From contig JBAKBP010003157.1 in assembly GCA_037953745.1 (NCBI GenBank), positions 95,455 to 159,454 on the forward strand: a DNA stretch of 64,000 bases, written 5' to 3'. The position numbers were made by a program, and so were the translations under genes. This DNA is from Lithodes maja. Lineage: Eukaryota > Arthropoda > Malacostraca > Decapoda > Lithodidae. Shown piece after piece: positions 45,561 through 56,318 of this stretch. The notes below the pieces were generated by a model. The model searched no databases, was not told the origin of the DNA, and saw only the letters and a list, made by a program, of their open reading frames with translations. Every line of letters begins with the position of its first letter. Within the stretch, counting starts at the first letter, position 1.

Positions 45561-46220
45561 GCACTACAAATATTAGAGCATCAGCCCATATGACCAATGC
45601 AAATATCGTGTAACATACACAAAATCAAAGTAATAAATACAATAGGTCAATATTAACATTTGATATTACAAACCAAATGCGGAAGAAAACAATTATGTAT
45701 TAGTAGCTGGTACGCTAAACATCATGTGTTTTTGTGCAAATGTGCTAGAGCTAATGTCCTATTAAATGCGGGATTCATTAAATATCAACCAAAATGTAAT
45801 AGTGTCAATATGGGTATACTAAGTAAAATCAATGATCAAGACGGTATCTTCTAAATCACACCATATCTGGTTGCTCAGTTATATTAGGGTACCATATGAA
45901 ATCTCTGGCAGAATTCGTTCAAATCCATTAGCACAGAACGTTTGAGAAAAATCCTGCTCACAGTCTCTCCCCATACACACAAAAACAACAAATAAGATAA
46001 ATTAATGAAATAACGATTATGATTTACCATAAATACCGCTGTTGTTGTAAATTACTTTTAACACAGCCACACAAACTAAGAAAACTAGTCAGTACCACCA
46101 TAGCCATACCTTGAATGCTCAGTATATGACATTTCTCCAGCACGCGTATAGTCATTGAGAGTATTGTTACAAACAAATACATCGACTCATTATCAAGTTC
46201 AGCGTGTGAACAACAACTGC
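45557..46220 (+). repeat. ~660-bp direct repeat, copy 1
   Basis: It starts GCACTACAAATATTAGAGCA and ends near GTTCAGCGTGTGAAC. It is about 90-95% similar to 47935-48597 in the same orientation, about 2.38 kb away. Shared landmarks are ATGCGGGATTCATTAA, CAAGACGGTATC, CCATATCTGGTTGCTCAG and CTCCAGCACGCGTATAGTC. No open frame is conserved between copies. Confidence 0.9.
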
Positions 46221-47440
46221 TTAATTAAAACTGTGTTATTTATTAGTGGCCCCTCCATCATTGACGAACTGCCTTAACAAAGTTATGGCCTCTCTTTGAA
46301 CTCATGGCTCGCCATTTCAAATGTCCCGCCTAGGAGCTTAAACAATAGAGATTAACCATATCATCATGAGTGAACGCTCAAAATCACTCACAGACTCGTC
46401 CATGTATGATACGGATGCCACTACTGAAGAAAAAAAAAACGATAAAAAAATATAGTAAAAATTAAAAAAATAAAAGAATAAACTTGATCTACCAGTACTG
46501 CGCATCCCGACAGTCTGATGTTATATAGCGGCGTCCTCTAGCGTCAAGCGCCGCATGTAGCCCTCTCTGCTTCTAGGCGTCTCCTGGAGCGGAGGTGTCT
46601 GCGTCCTCTCTTCATCCTTCATCCTACCTCTGGACTTGTGAGTCATTTTGCCCATTTATACTTGTCTGTGATGAGCTAGGGTAGTTATTCAGGCTAGATA
46701 GGATACGTGCACCATCCTGTGGGACACCTTAGGAGTTTTTCCGTGGGTGTCGTGTCAACTTAAACTCGGGAAACCTTCGCTGTGATAAGGCGAGGATCCC
46801 ACATTGCTGTGTTGTGAATGTTTTCCCCTGTGTTATGTCTACTAGCTAGTTTAGGCATGAGGCTTCTTTGTTTAGCTTTTTGGGGCCCGCTTTTCGGCCA
46901 CCCAATTTGGTGGGTTAAGCGGCATGATCTCTTCGCGGAGAGCCTTGTGCGTTCAAATTACCTTACTTAGTAAGAAGTTTGGCTACAGGTTTTGATGCTA
47001 TATGCCTACGTTCATGTTCTACGTGATGGGGGGAGTACCTAGTCTTTCTAGGAAGGTGAGTGTGCTTCGACGATACATCTGTTTGGCGCCTACATGCCCT
47101 GGTTAGTTTATTTGGCCTCCTTGTAGGTGTTATTTTATGGCTAGGATGTATTATTATTATATTGATTATATAATTATGCAATAATTTTGCATGTCGAGTC
47201 ACTAGCTTGGGTTTCGTAACCGTTAGTCAAAGAGTGATCAGCCGGGGGCTGCGTTCGACGTGCCTCTAGGCCCTACTGAGCCCCGTACATTTCGTAATGT
47301 AGGGTCTTGTGTGGTCACCTAGAGTATGTGGAATCCGACATATCATTAGTCTGTGACTTGACAAGGCAGAATTTGTGTTTATTGGATTAAAAGCTGATCT
47401 TTTTCAGTGCGGCGGGTAACTCTCGTTGGTTGATTTTTAC
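46221..47440. other. Unassigned stretch, possible solo LTR or promoter region
   Basis: No coding frame. Near 46520 the sequence has a TTATATAG box, followed by a GC-richer, pyrimidine-rich leader. Two moderately GC-rich blocks follow. This would fit a solo LTR or a promoter of a lost element, but no partner copy is visible, so I leave it undefined. Confidence 0.3.
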
Positions 47441-47446
47441 TATAAC

Positions 47447-47934
47447 TTTGTCCACAACTGCCATAAGATGCACCACAACTGGTATATCGTGCGTCACAAA
47501 TACTGTAACATGCACCACAGCTTCCACAACATGACCATAACATACAACATAACTAACAACAAATTAACCACAACTACCAAAATACACACCATAGCTATCA
47601 CAGCAAGCACCACGACTATCATAGCGTATACCACAACCACCACTACAGCACCATAAATACCATAACATAAACCACAACTACCATAGCATGCACCATAGTT
47701 ACCACTTCACCATAACTTCCACAAAATGCACCATAACTACCACAACTTGCACCATATGCGCAATAACTACCATAACATGCAATGTAGCTTCCACAGCCTA
47801 CGTCATAACTATAGTACAATAATACCACCCAAACCACTACAACTTCACGAAAACAACAATAACATTTACCACAATTATCATAAATACCACTACACCTATT
47901 ACAACCCCCACCAAGCTATCACACCATTCACCAC
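47447..47934. repeat. Minisatellite of ACCACAACTNCCATAACATGC-like units
   Basis: About 490 bp of diverged units near 18-21 bp built on CACAACTACCATAACATG. Translations give Thr/His/Asn-rich or Tyr/Gly-rich noise on either strand. The array ends exactly where the second 660-bp repeat begins. Confidence 0.75.
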
Positions 47935-48597
47935 AACATGCACTACAAATATTAGAGCATCAGCCATTAGAACCTATGCAAATATCTCGCAACATACACC
48001 AACTCAAAGTAATAAATACAATAGGTCAATATTAACATTTGCTATTACAAACCGAATGCAGAAAACAATGTTTATGTTCTAGTAACTGGTATGTAGTTTT
48101 GTGCAAATGTGCTAGGACTAATGTCCTATTAAATGCGGGATTCATTAAGTATCAACCAAAATGTAATAGTGTCTATACGGGTATACTAAGTAAATCAATG
48201 ATCAAGACGGTATCGTCTAAATCACACCATATCTGGTTGCTCAGTTATATTAGGGTACCATATGAAACCTCTGGCAGAATTCGTTCAAATCCATTAGCAC
48301 AGTACGTTTGAGAAAAATCCTGCTCACTGTCTCGATCTCCCCATATACACAAAAACAATAAATAAGATAAATTAATGAAATATCGATTATAATATATCAT
48401 AAATACCGCCATTGTTGTAAATTACTTTTAACACAGCCACACAAATTAAGAAAACTAGTCAGTACCACCATAGCCATACCTTGAATGCTCAGTAGATGAC
48501 ATTTCTCCAGCACGCGTATAGTCATTGAGGGTATTGTTACAAACAAATATATCGACTCATTATCAAGTTCAGCGTGTGAGCAAAAACTGTTCAAGTG
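47935..48597 (+). repeat. ~660-bp direct repeat, copy 2
   Basis: This is the homologue of 45557-46220. Both copies are preceded by a CAA/CCA-rich repeat and start at the same CATGCACTACAAATATTAG boundary. That points to transposition or replication slippage from such arrays. Small indels distinguish the copies. Confidence 0.9.
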
Positions 48598-49085
48598 TTA
48601 TTGGTCGGCTATATCTAGGAAGGTGCATTGGCATATAATACTAATGTTATTTGGTTACCAAAATTATTGAAATGGCCACGGTTCCTCTCAATTCGTCCAT
48701 TAGTTTTATAAATGTCTTATTTACAAACAGTCAGGCCAATAAAGAAACAAAATAGCACACACATAAGGTCACATAAAGTACGCAAATCTCTGTTCTGGTG
48801 GAGAAAATAATCATTGCAATATTAATTTCCACCACAACCATAACTACCACCATCATCACAGGTAATCTTCATACAAGTCTACCACAAATACCAAGAGTAC
48901 CATAATTACCATCACAACCACAACTACCACCATCACTACAGGTACCAGTCTACTACAATTACCAAGAGTACCACAACTACCATAACCTTCACTACTAAAA
49001 AGACCTTCAGAACTTTCATGGATTAACTCTCTCGCATCCGATAACTTAATTATATTGCAAATGGTGAGCCCTTCTCTAATTTGCC
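48598..49085. other. Unassigned stretch with short CCA/ACC-rich patch
   Basis: Only a patch of ACCACAACCATAACTACC-type repeats (about 48828-48985) is notable, resembling the minisatellite at 47.4 kb. Confidence 0.5.
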
Positions 49086-49203
49086 ATGAAATACCAGGCT
49101 GGGCGAGTTTTCGAAGCCTTGTGTTTTTCTGTATTTTCATCCACCAGAATTCTGTTTATTGTGATGTATCATATGTCAATGGAAATAGGAATAACTATAC
49201 TAC

Positions 49204-49247
<44 letters not shown>

Positions 49248-50096
49248 CAATATGAAAGTGTAAACGACTCCGGAATAACAGTTTTTCCCGGGCAATTGCC
49301 TTCACACCGTCCTATCTCGAAATTGTGAGTGATGACCATATATTTTTATTTGCTCAAATAATCGTATTCTTTCTCGTCTTTCCAAATCTGAAAACAGAAA
49401 TTGTCTATCTTCAATAGTTCTCAAGCAGTGACCGAAAACAAAATAAGTATGACTTTGCATAATATGGTTTATAACATTTGCGAATTATTTTGTTGTTACG
49501 ATGTCTATGGTTCTCAATTTAGGCTGTATGAATACGGCAGATAATGCTGAAGAGAATACAAAAAACTAAAAGTTCCTACGACAAATAACTTTTGCTCTAT
49601 GAATATTTGAAATGAAGAGCCAAAATGCGAATATTTACGCTTCACTCGTCTCCGTTCCGCCGACGCTAGCCGGGTTCCGAGCTGTGCTCAGATACGTATA
49701 TAACTGTTTATATCACCGTAATCAGAATATTATGTTCTTTCTAATGGTGAAAACCAAAATAATATAGCGTAATTGGTTCGCGAGCTATGCGCAATTGTTT
49801 CCATGCATTGTTATTGTTATGTACAGTAAATATATGAGAATGTTTTTACAGTTGTATATCTTTGCCACAATATACAACACTTTTATATAATTTTCCTTGC
49901 CAATAATTGTATAATGTTCATAGAACACATGTCAGCCATGAAGGTTGTCAATTTTACTTACCTGGTAGGGCCACAACCCTTTCCAACGAGAAGGGAAATG
50001 GCTCCTGGGTTGACAGTGAAAAAACAAAACAAGAAAGCCAGGTTATCTTCAAGTAATAAATTCAGAAATAATTATATTGTACACACAAATAAAGTA

Positions 50097-50103
<7 letters not shown>
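49086..50103 (+). repeat. Dispersed ~1-kb repeat, copy 2
   Basis: Homologue of 4141-5513 without the 405-bp internal duplication. It carries an A36 run (49209-49244) and an extra ~100-bp segment (about 49882-49975) absent from copy 1. That segment is inserted just before the shared CCCTTTCCAACGAGAAGGGA. It ends at a (TA)n tract that borders the Penelope palindrome. Confidence 0.8.

Positions 50104-50130
<27 letters not shown>
50104..50130. repeat. (TA)n microsatellite
   Basis: A TA tract at the left edge of the Penelope palindrome. Confidence 0.9.
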
Positions 50131-50132
<2 letters not shown>

Positions 50133-50278
50133 TCTCTTTTAAACAGACGAGGTTAAAGGCAACTGCAGTTTCAGCATTCAGTATTTTATTGTTACAGCTT
50201 TCTATATTTCTAACAATTTTCCTCTGGGGTTCAGAGATGAGATACAACAGGTTAGCAAAATTCATGGTGGATCCAACG

Positions 50279-50307
50279 TTTCACAAGTAAACATCTTGCA
50301 TCTTCAG
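50279..50307 (-). other. Hammerhead-like core motif, left Penelope unit
   Basis: Mirror copy of the motif described at 53288-53316. Confidence 0.25.
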
Positions 50308-50392
50308 GGAATGGGCAGGTAATGATTAGAATAAGGACAAAGCAACATATTTATACAAAATTCGAGGATCAAGAATAGGTAGGTGGGCGGAG

Positions 50393-51827
50393 CTACTGGG
50401 TGTGGGGTGGCTGTTCATTGGTGGAAGGCAGTCTATTCGCGAGACGGGCACTAAATCTTATCGGTGGTTGGTTGTTGGCTGTGGGTGGCTGTGATTGGTT
50501 GGTGTTGTCAGTAGTGTGCTGATCGCGGAAAGGTACGGGAGGGGGGCACAGGGCGAGAGGAACGAGGGCAGTATGCCTGTAGCGTTTGCCTGAAGGAAGA
50601 ATTTGAAGGTCTTGTGTTTGGTTGTTGATGCTGGGGTTGAGCGTTTGGATATATAGAGCTTCTAAAATAGCTAGTCTTCTGGGGTCTGATTCTTTGTCGA
50701 GTATGGTAGTTTGTTTGTCTAGGTCGGCGCGAGTTAGGGCAAGATGGTGGGGGGCTTGATAGTGATCTTTTATAGCGCCAGATTGAAGGTGGAGGGTTAG
50801 TCGACGGGAAAGGCGAGTCTGTGTCATTCCAACATAGGATAGGGGTCCACAGTCCCCAGAGGTGCAAATATGCTGGTATATCACATGATCGTCTTTCGGT
50901 TGGTTGGTGGAAATGGGGCGGTTACGGAGGACAAGGTTGGAGGTCTTAGGAGATTTGTAGTAAATAATGAGTTTTATTTTATTGTCAGGGTTGGTGGGGA
51001 GGACGTTTTTGTGAATTATTTCTTTCATAATGGATTCGTCTGTTGTGTGGTCGGAAGATATGTAGTTTCTGTAGAAAAATGTAATGTCATTGGCCGGGTT
51101 GGTGCTAGGGGGGTCTTGTTTGTACCATTTTTCTAGGTGGTGGTTGATGGCATTGGTGACGTCAGTGTTGGAATACCCATTGTTGACTAGGACCTGGGTG
51201 AGCCTTTCCAATTCATTGTGTGTGTCATTCCAGGTGGTGCAATGGGTGAGGGCTCTCCTGACATAGGCGGCGATGGTGGACTGATGGTATCGTTTAGGGC
51301 ATTCACTTTCCCCATTAAGACATTGGCCATTGTTAGTAGGTTTGGTGTACACTGTAGTTTTGAAGCCGTGGTCGTGGAGGGAGACAAGGAGGTCGAGGAA
51401 GGGTAGATGACCATCGGTGGTTTCTTCGTATGTGAAGTTGAGTGCGGAGGCGGCCATGAAGCGCTGCTGGAGGTCCCTGAGTTCGTCCAGGTCCTTCACC
51501 CGCACGAAGATATCATCGATGTACCTGCAGTAGACAGTGGGCCGGTGGGCAGCCAGGAGTTCCTCTTCGATAGTTCCCATGAAGAAATTGGCGAACAGGA
51601 CCCCCAGGGGGCTTCCCATCGCTACACCGTCGATTTGCTGGTACATATTCCCGCGGGGGCAGAGGAAAGGGGACTCCTTGGTACATAGTTCCAAGAGCGT
51701 CTTCAGGGCCTTCTCCGGGATGTCCAGTGGGGGCGTATTAGGGCAGTGGTAAACTCGACGTAGGATAAAATCTATTGTCTTGTCAACGGGCACGTTGGTA
51801 AACAAACTCTCTACGTCGAGGGAGGCG
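50393..51827 (-). CDS. Penelope-like reverse transcriptase with GIY-YIG endonuclease, left unit (5'-truncated)
   Basis: The frame runs from the 60-bp spacer, which reads YASLDVESLFTNVPVDKTI, a conserved RT segment. It continues through QIDGVAMGSPLGVLFANFFM and the catalytic CRYIDDIF (YIDD near residue 95 of the open frame), LPFLDLLVS and KRYHQSTIAAYVRRAL. At about residues 305-390 is a GIY-YIG nuclease domain: VIYQHICTSGDCG, LSYVGMTQTRLSRRL and AILEALYI with its Glu. A Pro/Asn-rich tail ends at 50393. RT fused to GIY-YIG is unique to Penelope-like elements. It would nick DNA and prime reverse transcription there. The N-terminal third is missing, so the unit is not complete. Confidence 0.92.
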
Positions 51828-53202
51828 TATCCTACGTCGAGTTTACCACTGCCCTAATACGCCCCCACTGGACATCCCGGAGAAGGCCCTGAAGACGCTC
51901 TTGGAACTATGTACCAAGGAGTCCCCTTTCCTCTGCCCCCGCGGGAATATGTACCAGCAAATCGACGGTGTAGCGATGGGAAGCCCCCTGGGGGTCCTGT
52001 TCGCCAATTTCTTCATGGGAACTATCGAAGAGGAACTCCTGGCTGCCCACCGGCCCACTGTCTACTGCAGGTACATCGATGATATCTTCGTGCGGGTGAA
52101 GGACCTGGACGAACTCAGGGACCTCCAGCAGCGCTTCATGGCCGCCTCCGGACTCAACTTCACATACGAAGAAACCACCGATGGTCATCTACCCTTCCTC
52201 GACCTCCTTGTCTCCCTCCACGACCACGGCTTCAAAACTACAGTGTACACCAAACCTACTAACAATGGCCAATGTCTTAATGGGGAAAGTGAATGCCCTA
52301 AACGATACCATCAGTCCACCATCGCCGCCTATGTCAGGAGAGCCCTCACCCATTGCACCACCTGGAATGACACACACAATGAATTGGAAAGGCTCACCCA
52401 GGTCCTAGTCAACAATGGGTATTCCAACACTGACGTCACCAATGCCATCAACCACCACCTAGAAAAATGGTACAAACAAGACCCCCCTAGCACCAACCCG
52501 GCCAATGACATTACATTTTTCTACAGAAACTACATATCTTCCGACCACACAACAGACGAATCCATTATGAAAGAAATAATTCACAAAAACGTCCTCCCCA
52601 CCAACCCTGACAATAAAATAAAACTCATTATTTACTACAAATCTCCTAAGACCTCCAACCTGGTCCTCCGTAACCGCCCCATTTCCACCAACCAACCGAA
52701 AGACGATCATGTGATATACCAGCATATTTGCACCTCTGGGGACTGTGGACCCCTATCCTATGTTGGAATGACACAGACTCGCCTTTCCCGTCGACTAACC
52801 CTCCACCTTCAATCTGGCGCTATAAAAGATCACTATCAAGCCCCCCACCATCTTGCCCTAACTCGCGCCGACCTAGACAAACAAACTACCATACTCGACA
52901 AAGAATCAGACCCCAGAAGACTAGCTATTTTAGAAGCTCTATATATCCAAACGCTCAACCCCAGCATCAACAACCAAACACAAGACCTTCAAATTCTTCC
53001 TTCAGGCAAACGCTACAGGCATACTGCCCTCGTTCCTCTCGCCCTGTGCCCCCCTCCCGTACCTTTCCGCGATCAGCACACTACTGACAACACCAACCAA
53101 TCACAGCCACCCACAGCCAACAACCAACCACCGATAAGATTTAGTGCCCGTCTCGCGAATAGACTGCCTTCCACCAATGAACAGCCACCCCACACCCAGT
53201 AG
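51828..53202 (+). CDS. Penelope-like reverse transcriptase with GIY-YIG endonuclease, right unit (5'-truncated)
   Basis: The same protein as the left unit on the opposite strand, differing by one Ala/Gly change (ASALNF versus ASGLNF). The frame is open from the palindrome junction, so it lacks LDVESLFTNVP and everything before it. Palm motifs QIDGVAMGSPLG and YIDD, the linker and the full GIY-YIG domain are present, ending at PSTNEQPPHTQ. There is no native start codon, so expression would need read-through from outside. The 3' trailer, to 53464, contains a CTGAAGATGC...GTGAAACG motif and a conserved region that precedes a TA tract. Confidence 0.92.
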
Positions 53203-53287
53203 CTCCGCCCACCTACCTATTCTTGATCCTCGAATTTTGTATAAATATGTTGCTTTGTCCTTATTCTAATCATTACCTGCCCATTCC

Positions 53288-53316
53288 CTGAAGATGCAAG
53301 ATGTTTACTTGTGAAA
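53288..53316 (+). other. Hammerhead-like core motif, right Penelope unit
   Basis: CTGAAGA (53288-53294) fits CUGANGA. A short pairable stem follows (GCAAG with CTTGT) and then GAAA (53313-53316). Penelope-like elements are known to carry hammerhead ribozymes, but I could not identify helices I and III or a clear cleavage triplet. Treat this as a candidate only. Confidence 0.3.
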
Positions 53317-53482
53317 CGTTGGATCCACCATGAATTTTGCTAACCTGTTGTATCTCATCTCTGAACCCCAGAGGAAAATTGTTAGAAATATAGAAAGCTG
53401 TAACAATAAAATACTGAATGCTGAAACTGCAGTTGCCTTTAACCTCGTCTGTTTAAAAGAGAATCTATTACCTGGCTATACT

Positions 53483-53486
<4 letters not shown>

Positions 53487-53539
<53 letters not shown>
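53487..53539. repeat. (TA)n microsatellite at the insertion site of the Gmr1-like element
   Basis: A pure TA tract. After the 9.2-kb insertion the TA sequence resumes at 62774, so the retrotransposon has landed inside a microsatellite. Confidence 0.95.
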
Positions 53540-53542
<3 letters not shown>

Positions 53543-55346
53543 GACGCACCCAGTGCGTAGCAACGTAACCTGATTGTACTCCTTGGTACTCCACTGTACC
53601 GTCACGGACCGTGTACCATGCTGGCTGCTTATATTGAGTGTGACAACGTATAACTATGTTCTTTGTATCTCTGCAAAGGTCTCGTCATTTGCTAACCAGT
53701 GGTGGGTTTTGTTTTAAGCCATGTCGAGACCTTCCATGTAATATGTAGTATCAATAGAGAAGTTGATAGATGAGATGATAGGAATTCAGAGAGAGAGAGT
53801 GAGTTAGACTTCAGAGCGAGAGGGTAGCGGTGCGCCACGCTGCCGGGGGGGGGGTGGTTGCCAGACGTATGGACCGGTTGGCAGCCCTGCGCTTATAGCT
53901 AGGTGCGACAGGGTTGGTAGTACATTGCCGCCTGCCTATGCTGTCTGGGCTGCCCATGTTGTTGTACAGCACATTGCCTGGAGGCTCGCTGTGTGCTCTA
54001 TGACCAGGTTGCCTAGAACCTTTGAGATTCTAACATCCCTTGCCCTCTCTCCCAATTTCTCACGGTTGCACTCTTTCTCTCTGACGACATTACTCTCATT
54101 TCATTCTTCTCTCTATTTAAATGCATACCCTTCCCTTGAGGTCCTAAAGGAGTTTCAGCACTCACCTCTCGTATTACTCTTAGGACAAGCATATATTTAC
54201 ATGTATTAGATTTAAGGGGTTAATGTGAACAGCGATCTTCTTGATGAGGATAGTTGGTGAACGTTCTACATGTTCACGAGTTATATGCCCAGCTCATCAT
54301 CCAATTTGTGACTAGACTAGTGCCATGTGTAAGAGCCCGACCATGCCCAGGAGTTGTCTGTAGAGGGGCGAGGACTTAGCCTTGATTTGCTTACCGAGCC
54401 AGGAGCGAGTGTAGTACCAGAGACTACAGCTCGCTCGTAGTGCCGGTATAGTAGAGTAACGTAATTTATCTGTCCTTGTGTTCTCTGCAGTCTTTTCCTG
54501 GGTTCTCGCTTTCGGTGCTGGGACTCGTTGTTCCTGTGACTTGGCCTGCTAGCTAGAACACATGGGGATGATGAGTGGGTTATATCTTTATTTTACTATG
54601 CATTGCAGCTCTCTTTAAGTTTATGTATGTAACACTTTACAATACACATTACTCACACACTAGACAACACTATTAATACTTTCATGTATCAATTAACTGC
54701 ACTGTCGTTTTGCTGCTGTTTCCGGAGTTCTATTGCGTAGGGCGCATACGGACTCAGAGGGGAGACAGAGTGAGAGAAGCGAAGTAGCCTATGCGGTAGT
54801 AGGCTACCGGCGCAGTACTGTTGCCTGCAACCTTTTAGTTATTCCAAGTATAGATTCATTCTTATAATAAGTGACTACTATTTATGTTCCTTCCATGTGT
54901 ATTATTAGGTATCTACTGGATCATGAACATCTTGTATGCTACATGCTAGTGCATGTTAGTAGGGGACAGTTATTCTAGTGCACGCGCTTTCAAGTAGGCG
55001 TGTACATTTGTCATTTAGCATTTCACTGTCATACCTTTAGCCTGCTTCTATTCTACATTATTAGAGGCTTAATATTAACGTAGTTTCTTGAGTATTGCAT
55101 TTCTTTAGTAATAACGTAACCTATAAATGTCTGAGGGAGTTTAGCCTCATAGCCTACCCCTGTTGTACACTTTCGCCGAGTTAAGGTACCTCGTTACCAT
55201 AGACGATAACTCTGTAGGGCGTTGGTGCTTTTGTTGTCTGGAGCATATAGTATTTGGGACTGGAATCGAGCGTGTCGTTGTCACATAAGCCATTTCTGTC
55301 CTACGATCAAGAATCCCGAATATGTATTGCCGATCCAGCCGTAACA
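53540..55346 (+). repeat. 5' LTR of the Gmr1-like element
   Basis: It begins TGTGACGCACCCAGTGCG and ends CCGTAACA. At 1.8 kb it is long for the superfamily. It contains a G10 run near 53846 and a 94-codon frame (53925-54209) that is also in the 3' LTR but resembles nothing known. A CCTATAAATG box near 55120 could be a promoter element. Confidence 0.95.
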
Positions 55347-55349
55347 AAA

Positions 55350-55366
55350 TGGCGACCTTGCACAAG
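55350..55366 (+). promoter_or_regulatory. Primer-binding site of the Gmr1-like element
   Basis: TGGCGACCTTGCACAAG starts three bases after the LTR end; the leading TGG pairs with a tRNA CCA end. The tRNA was not identified. Confidence 0.6.
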
Positions 55367-55588
55367 ATTCAGTAGTATCCTATCACATGTTTTTGGAGAA
55401 CTATTCTATGCTACCTAGTAGAGCTGGCTAGAATTTTCTTGCATATTGGAGGAATTTTTATTGTGTCATTATTGTATTGGTGGACTTGCAGATTGTTTCG
55501 TTAGGGGTGTCTAGAGTAGAGTCATTCAAGCATCTTTAACATTTTGTGAGTCGAGACTGCAATTAGTAATAAGCACTTCTTTTTTTTT

Positions 55589-56308
55589 ATGAACAGCAAT
55601 TGTATAACCAGCACTATGTCTAATGACTCATCATTTACGGGGGAGGATAACACGGTACAGCCTAGTAACCAGCAAGTGCAACAGATGTTTGGGGAGGGGA
55701 GTGTTATAAGTGGAGAGAGGGATGCCCGGGCATTTTTGCAGACACCTTTGACCGAACAGCGCCTGCAGGCTATTGATTGTTACGGTCTTCGCTGTTTAGC
55801 CACGGTTTTGGGGCGGGACTGTCCTGACAGTTGGCCCAAGAAGAATTTGGTGGCATGTTTGTTGGGTGATGGCGATGGGGCGGTGGGTGGAGTGGGGTCT
55901 TGGGGGGTTCCCTCCAAGCCTCCATTCCACTCTACCCCTGAGCTGGGCCCTCAGCCAGCGAGTCTTAGCACGATGCAGCAGGAGGGTTCTCAAGGGCAAG
56001 CTGGCTTACCCGTAAACACGTCTCGGTGTGGATCCCCCATTTTGTGCTCTCCCCCCCCAGGCCTGTCTCCTGAGATGTTATTTCAGCTAGAACTAGCTAA
56101 GTTTAAGCTGCAGGAGACTCGGATACAACAGGCTAGTATAGAACGCATAGAGGTTGCTAGAATCCAAGCCAATCAGGATGCAACCAGGTACCAGGCTGAA
56201 ATGGATGTCGAGAAGTCTAGAGTAGAGACCACGGGGCGTCATCTCGGTGGTGGGCACCGGGTTACAGACTCACTTTCGCATTTAATTAAGTTAGTACCCC
56301 GCATTTGA
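55589..56308 (+). CDS. Gmr1-like gag, N-terminal part
   Basis: 239 codons from MNSNCITSTMSND, about 240 bp inside the LTR. It has a Ser/Asn-rich start, a hydrophobic segment around residues 50-90 (LTEQRLQAIDCYGLRCL and KKNLVACLLGDGD) and a Pro/Ser-rich linker. A strongly helical, probably coiled-coil region lies near residues 160-215 (LSPEMLFQLELAKFKLQETR and SIERIEVARIQANQD). It ends at LVPRI by a stop where the next frame continues the same domain. The change is by one base at a CCCC run (56297-56300). The N-terminus probably helps gag assemble. The break could be a real mutation, a recoding site or an indel in the assembly. Confidence 0.75.
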   Translation: MNSNCITSTMSNDSSFTGEDNTVQPSNQQVQQMFGEGSVISGERDARAFLQTPLTEQRLQAIDCYGLRCLATVLGRDCPDSWPKKNLVACLLGDGDGAVGGVGSWGVPSKPPFHSTPELGPQPASLSTMQQEGSQGQAGLPVNTSRCGSPILCSPPPGLSPEMLFQLELAKFKLQETRIQQASIERIEVARIQANQDATRYQAEMDVEKSRVETTGRHLGGGHRVTDSLSHLIKLVPRI

Positions 56309-56318
56309 TGAGACAGCA

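Larger units (their letters stand above)
50131..53464. repeat. 3.3-kb palindrome formed by two Penelope-like units
   Basis: 50131-51767 and 51828-53464 are reverse complements, each 1,637 bp with no length difference. I found only two mismatches, near 51446/52149 and 50932/52663. The 60-bp spacer (51768-51827) is the further N-terminal continuation of the left unit only. The junction shares TATCC/ACGTCGAG microhomology. Both units are truncated at their 5' side, meet head to head, and point outward with their 3' ends. Such a structure could arise by template-switching or foldback repair, or as an assembly or library foldback artefact. Confidence 0.95.

Noticed and set aside
46490..47430. Solo LTR with TATA-like box
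   Set aside because: A TTATATAG motif alone is weak. I found no target duplication, no TG...CA borders and no second copy, so it is listed only as unassigned.
50870..51752. Several frames of 60-93 codons on the plus strand opposite the left Penelope unit, mirrored at 51843-52725
   Set aside because: Antisense shadows of the RT/GIY-YIG coding sequence, duplicated by the palindrome.
53925..54209. 94-codon frame in the 5' LTR, repeated at 61352-61636
   Set aside because: Its duplication simply follows from LTR identity. There is no domain similarity and it lies in the presumed untranslated promoter region.
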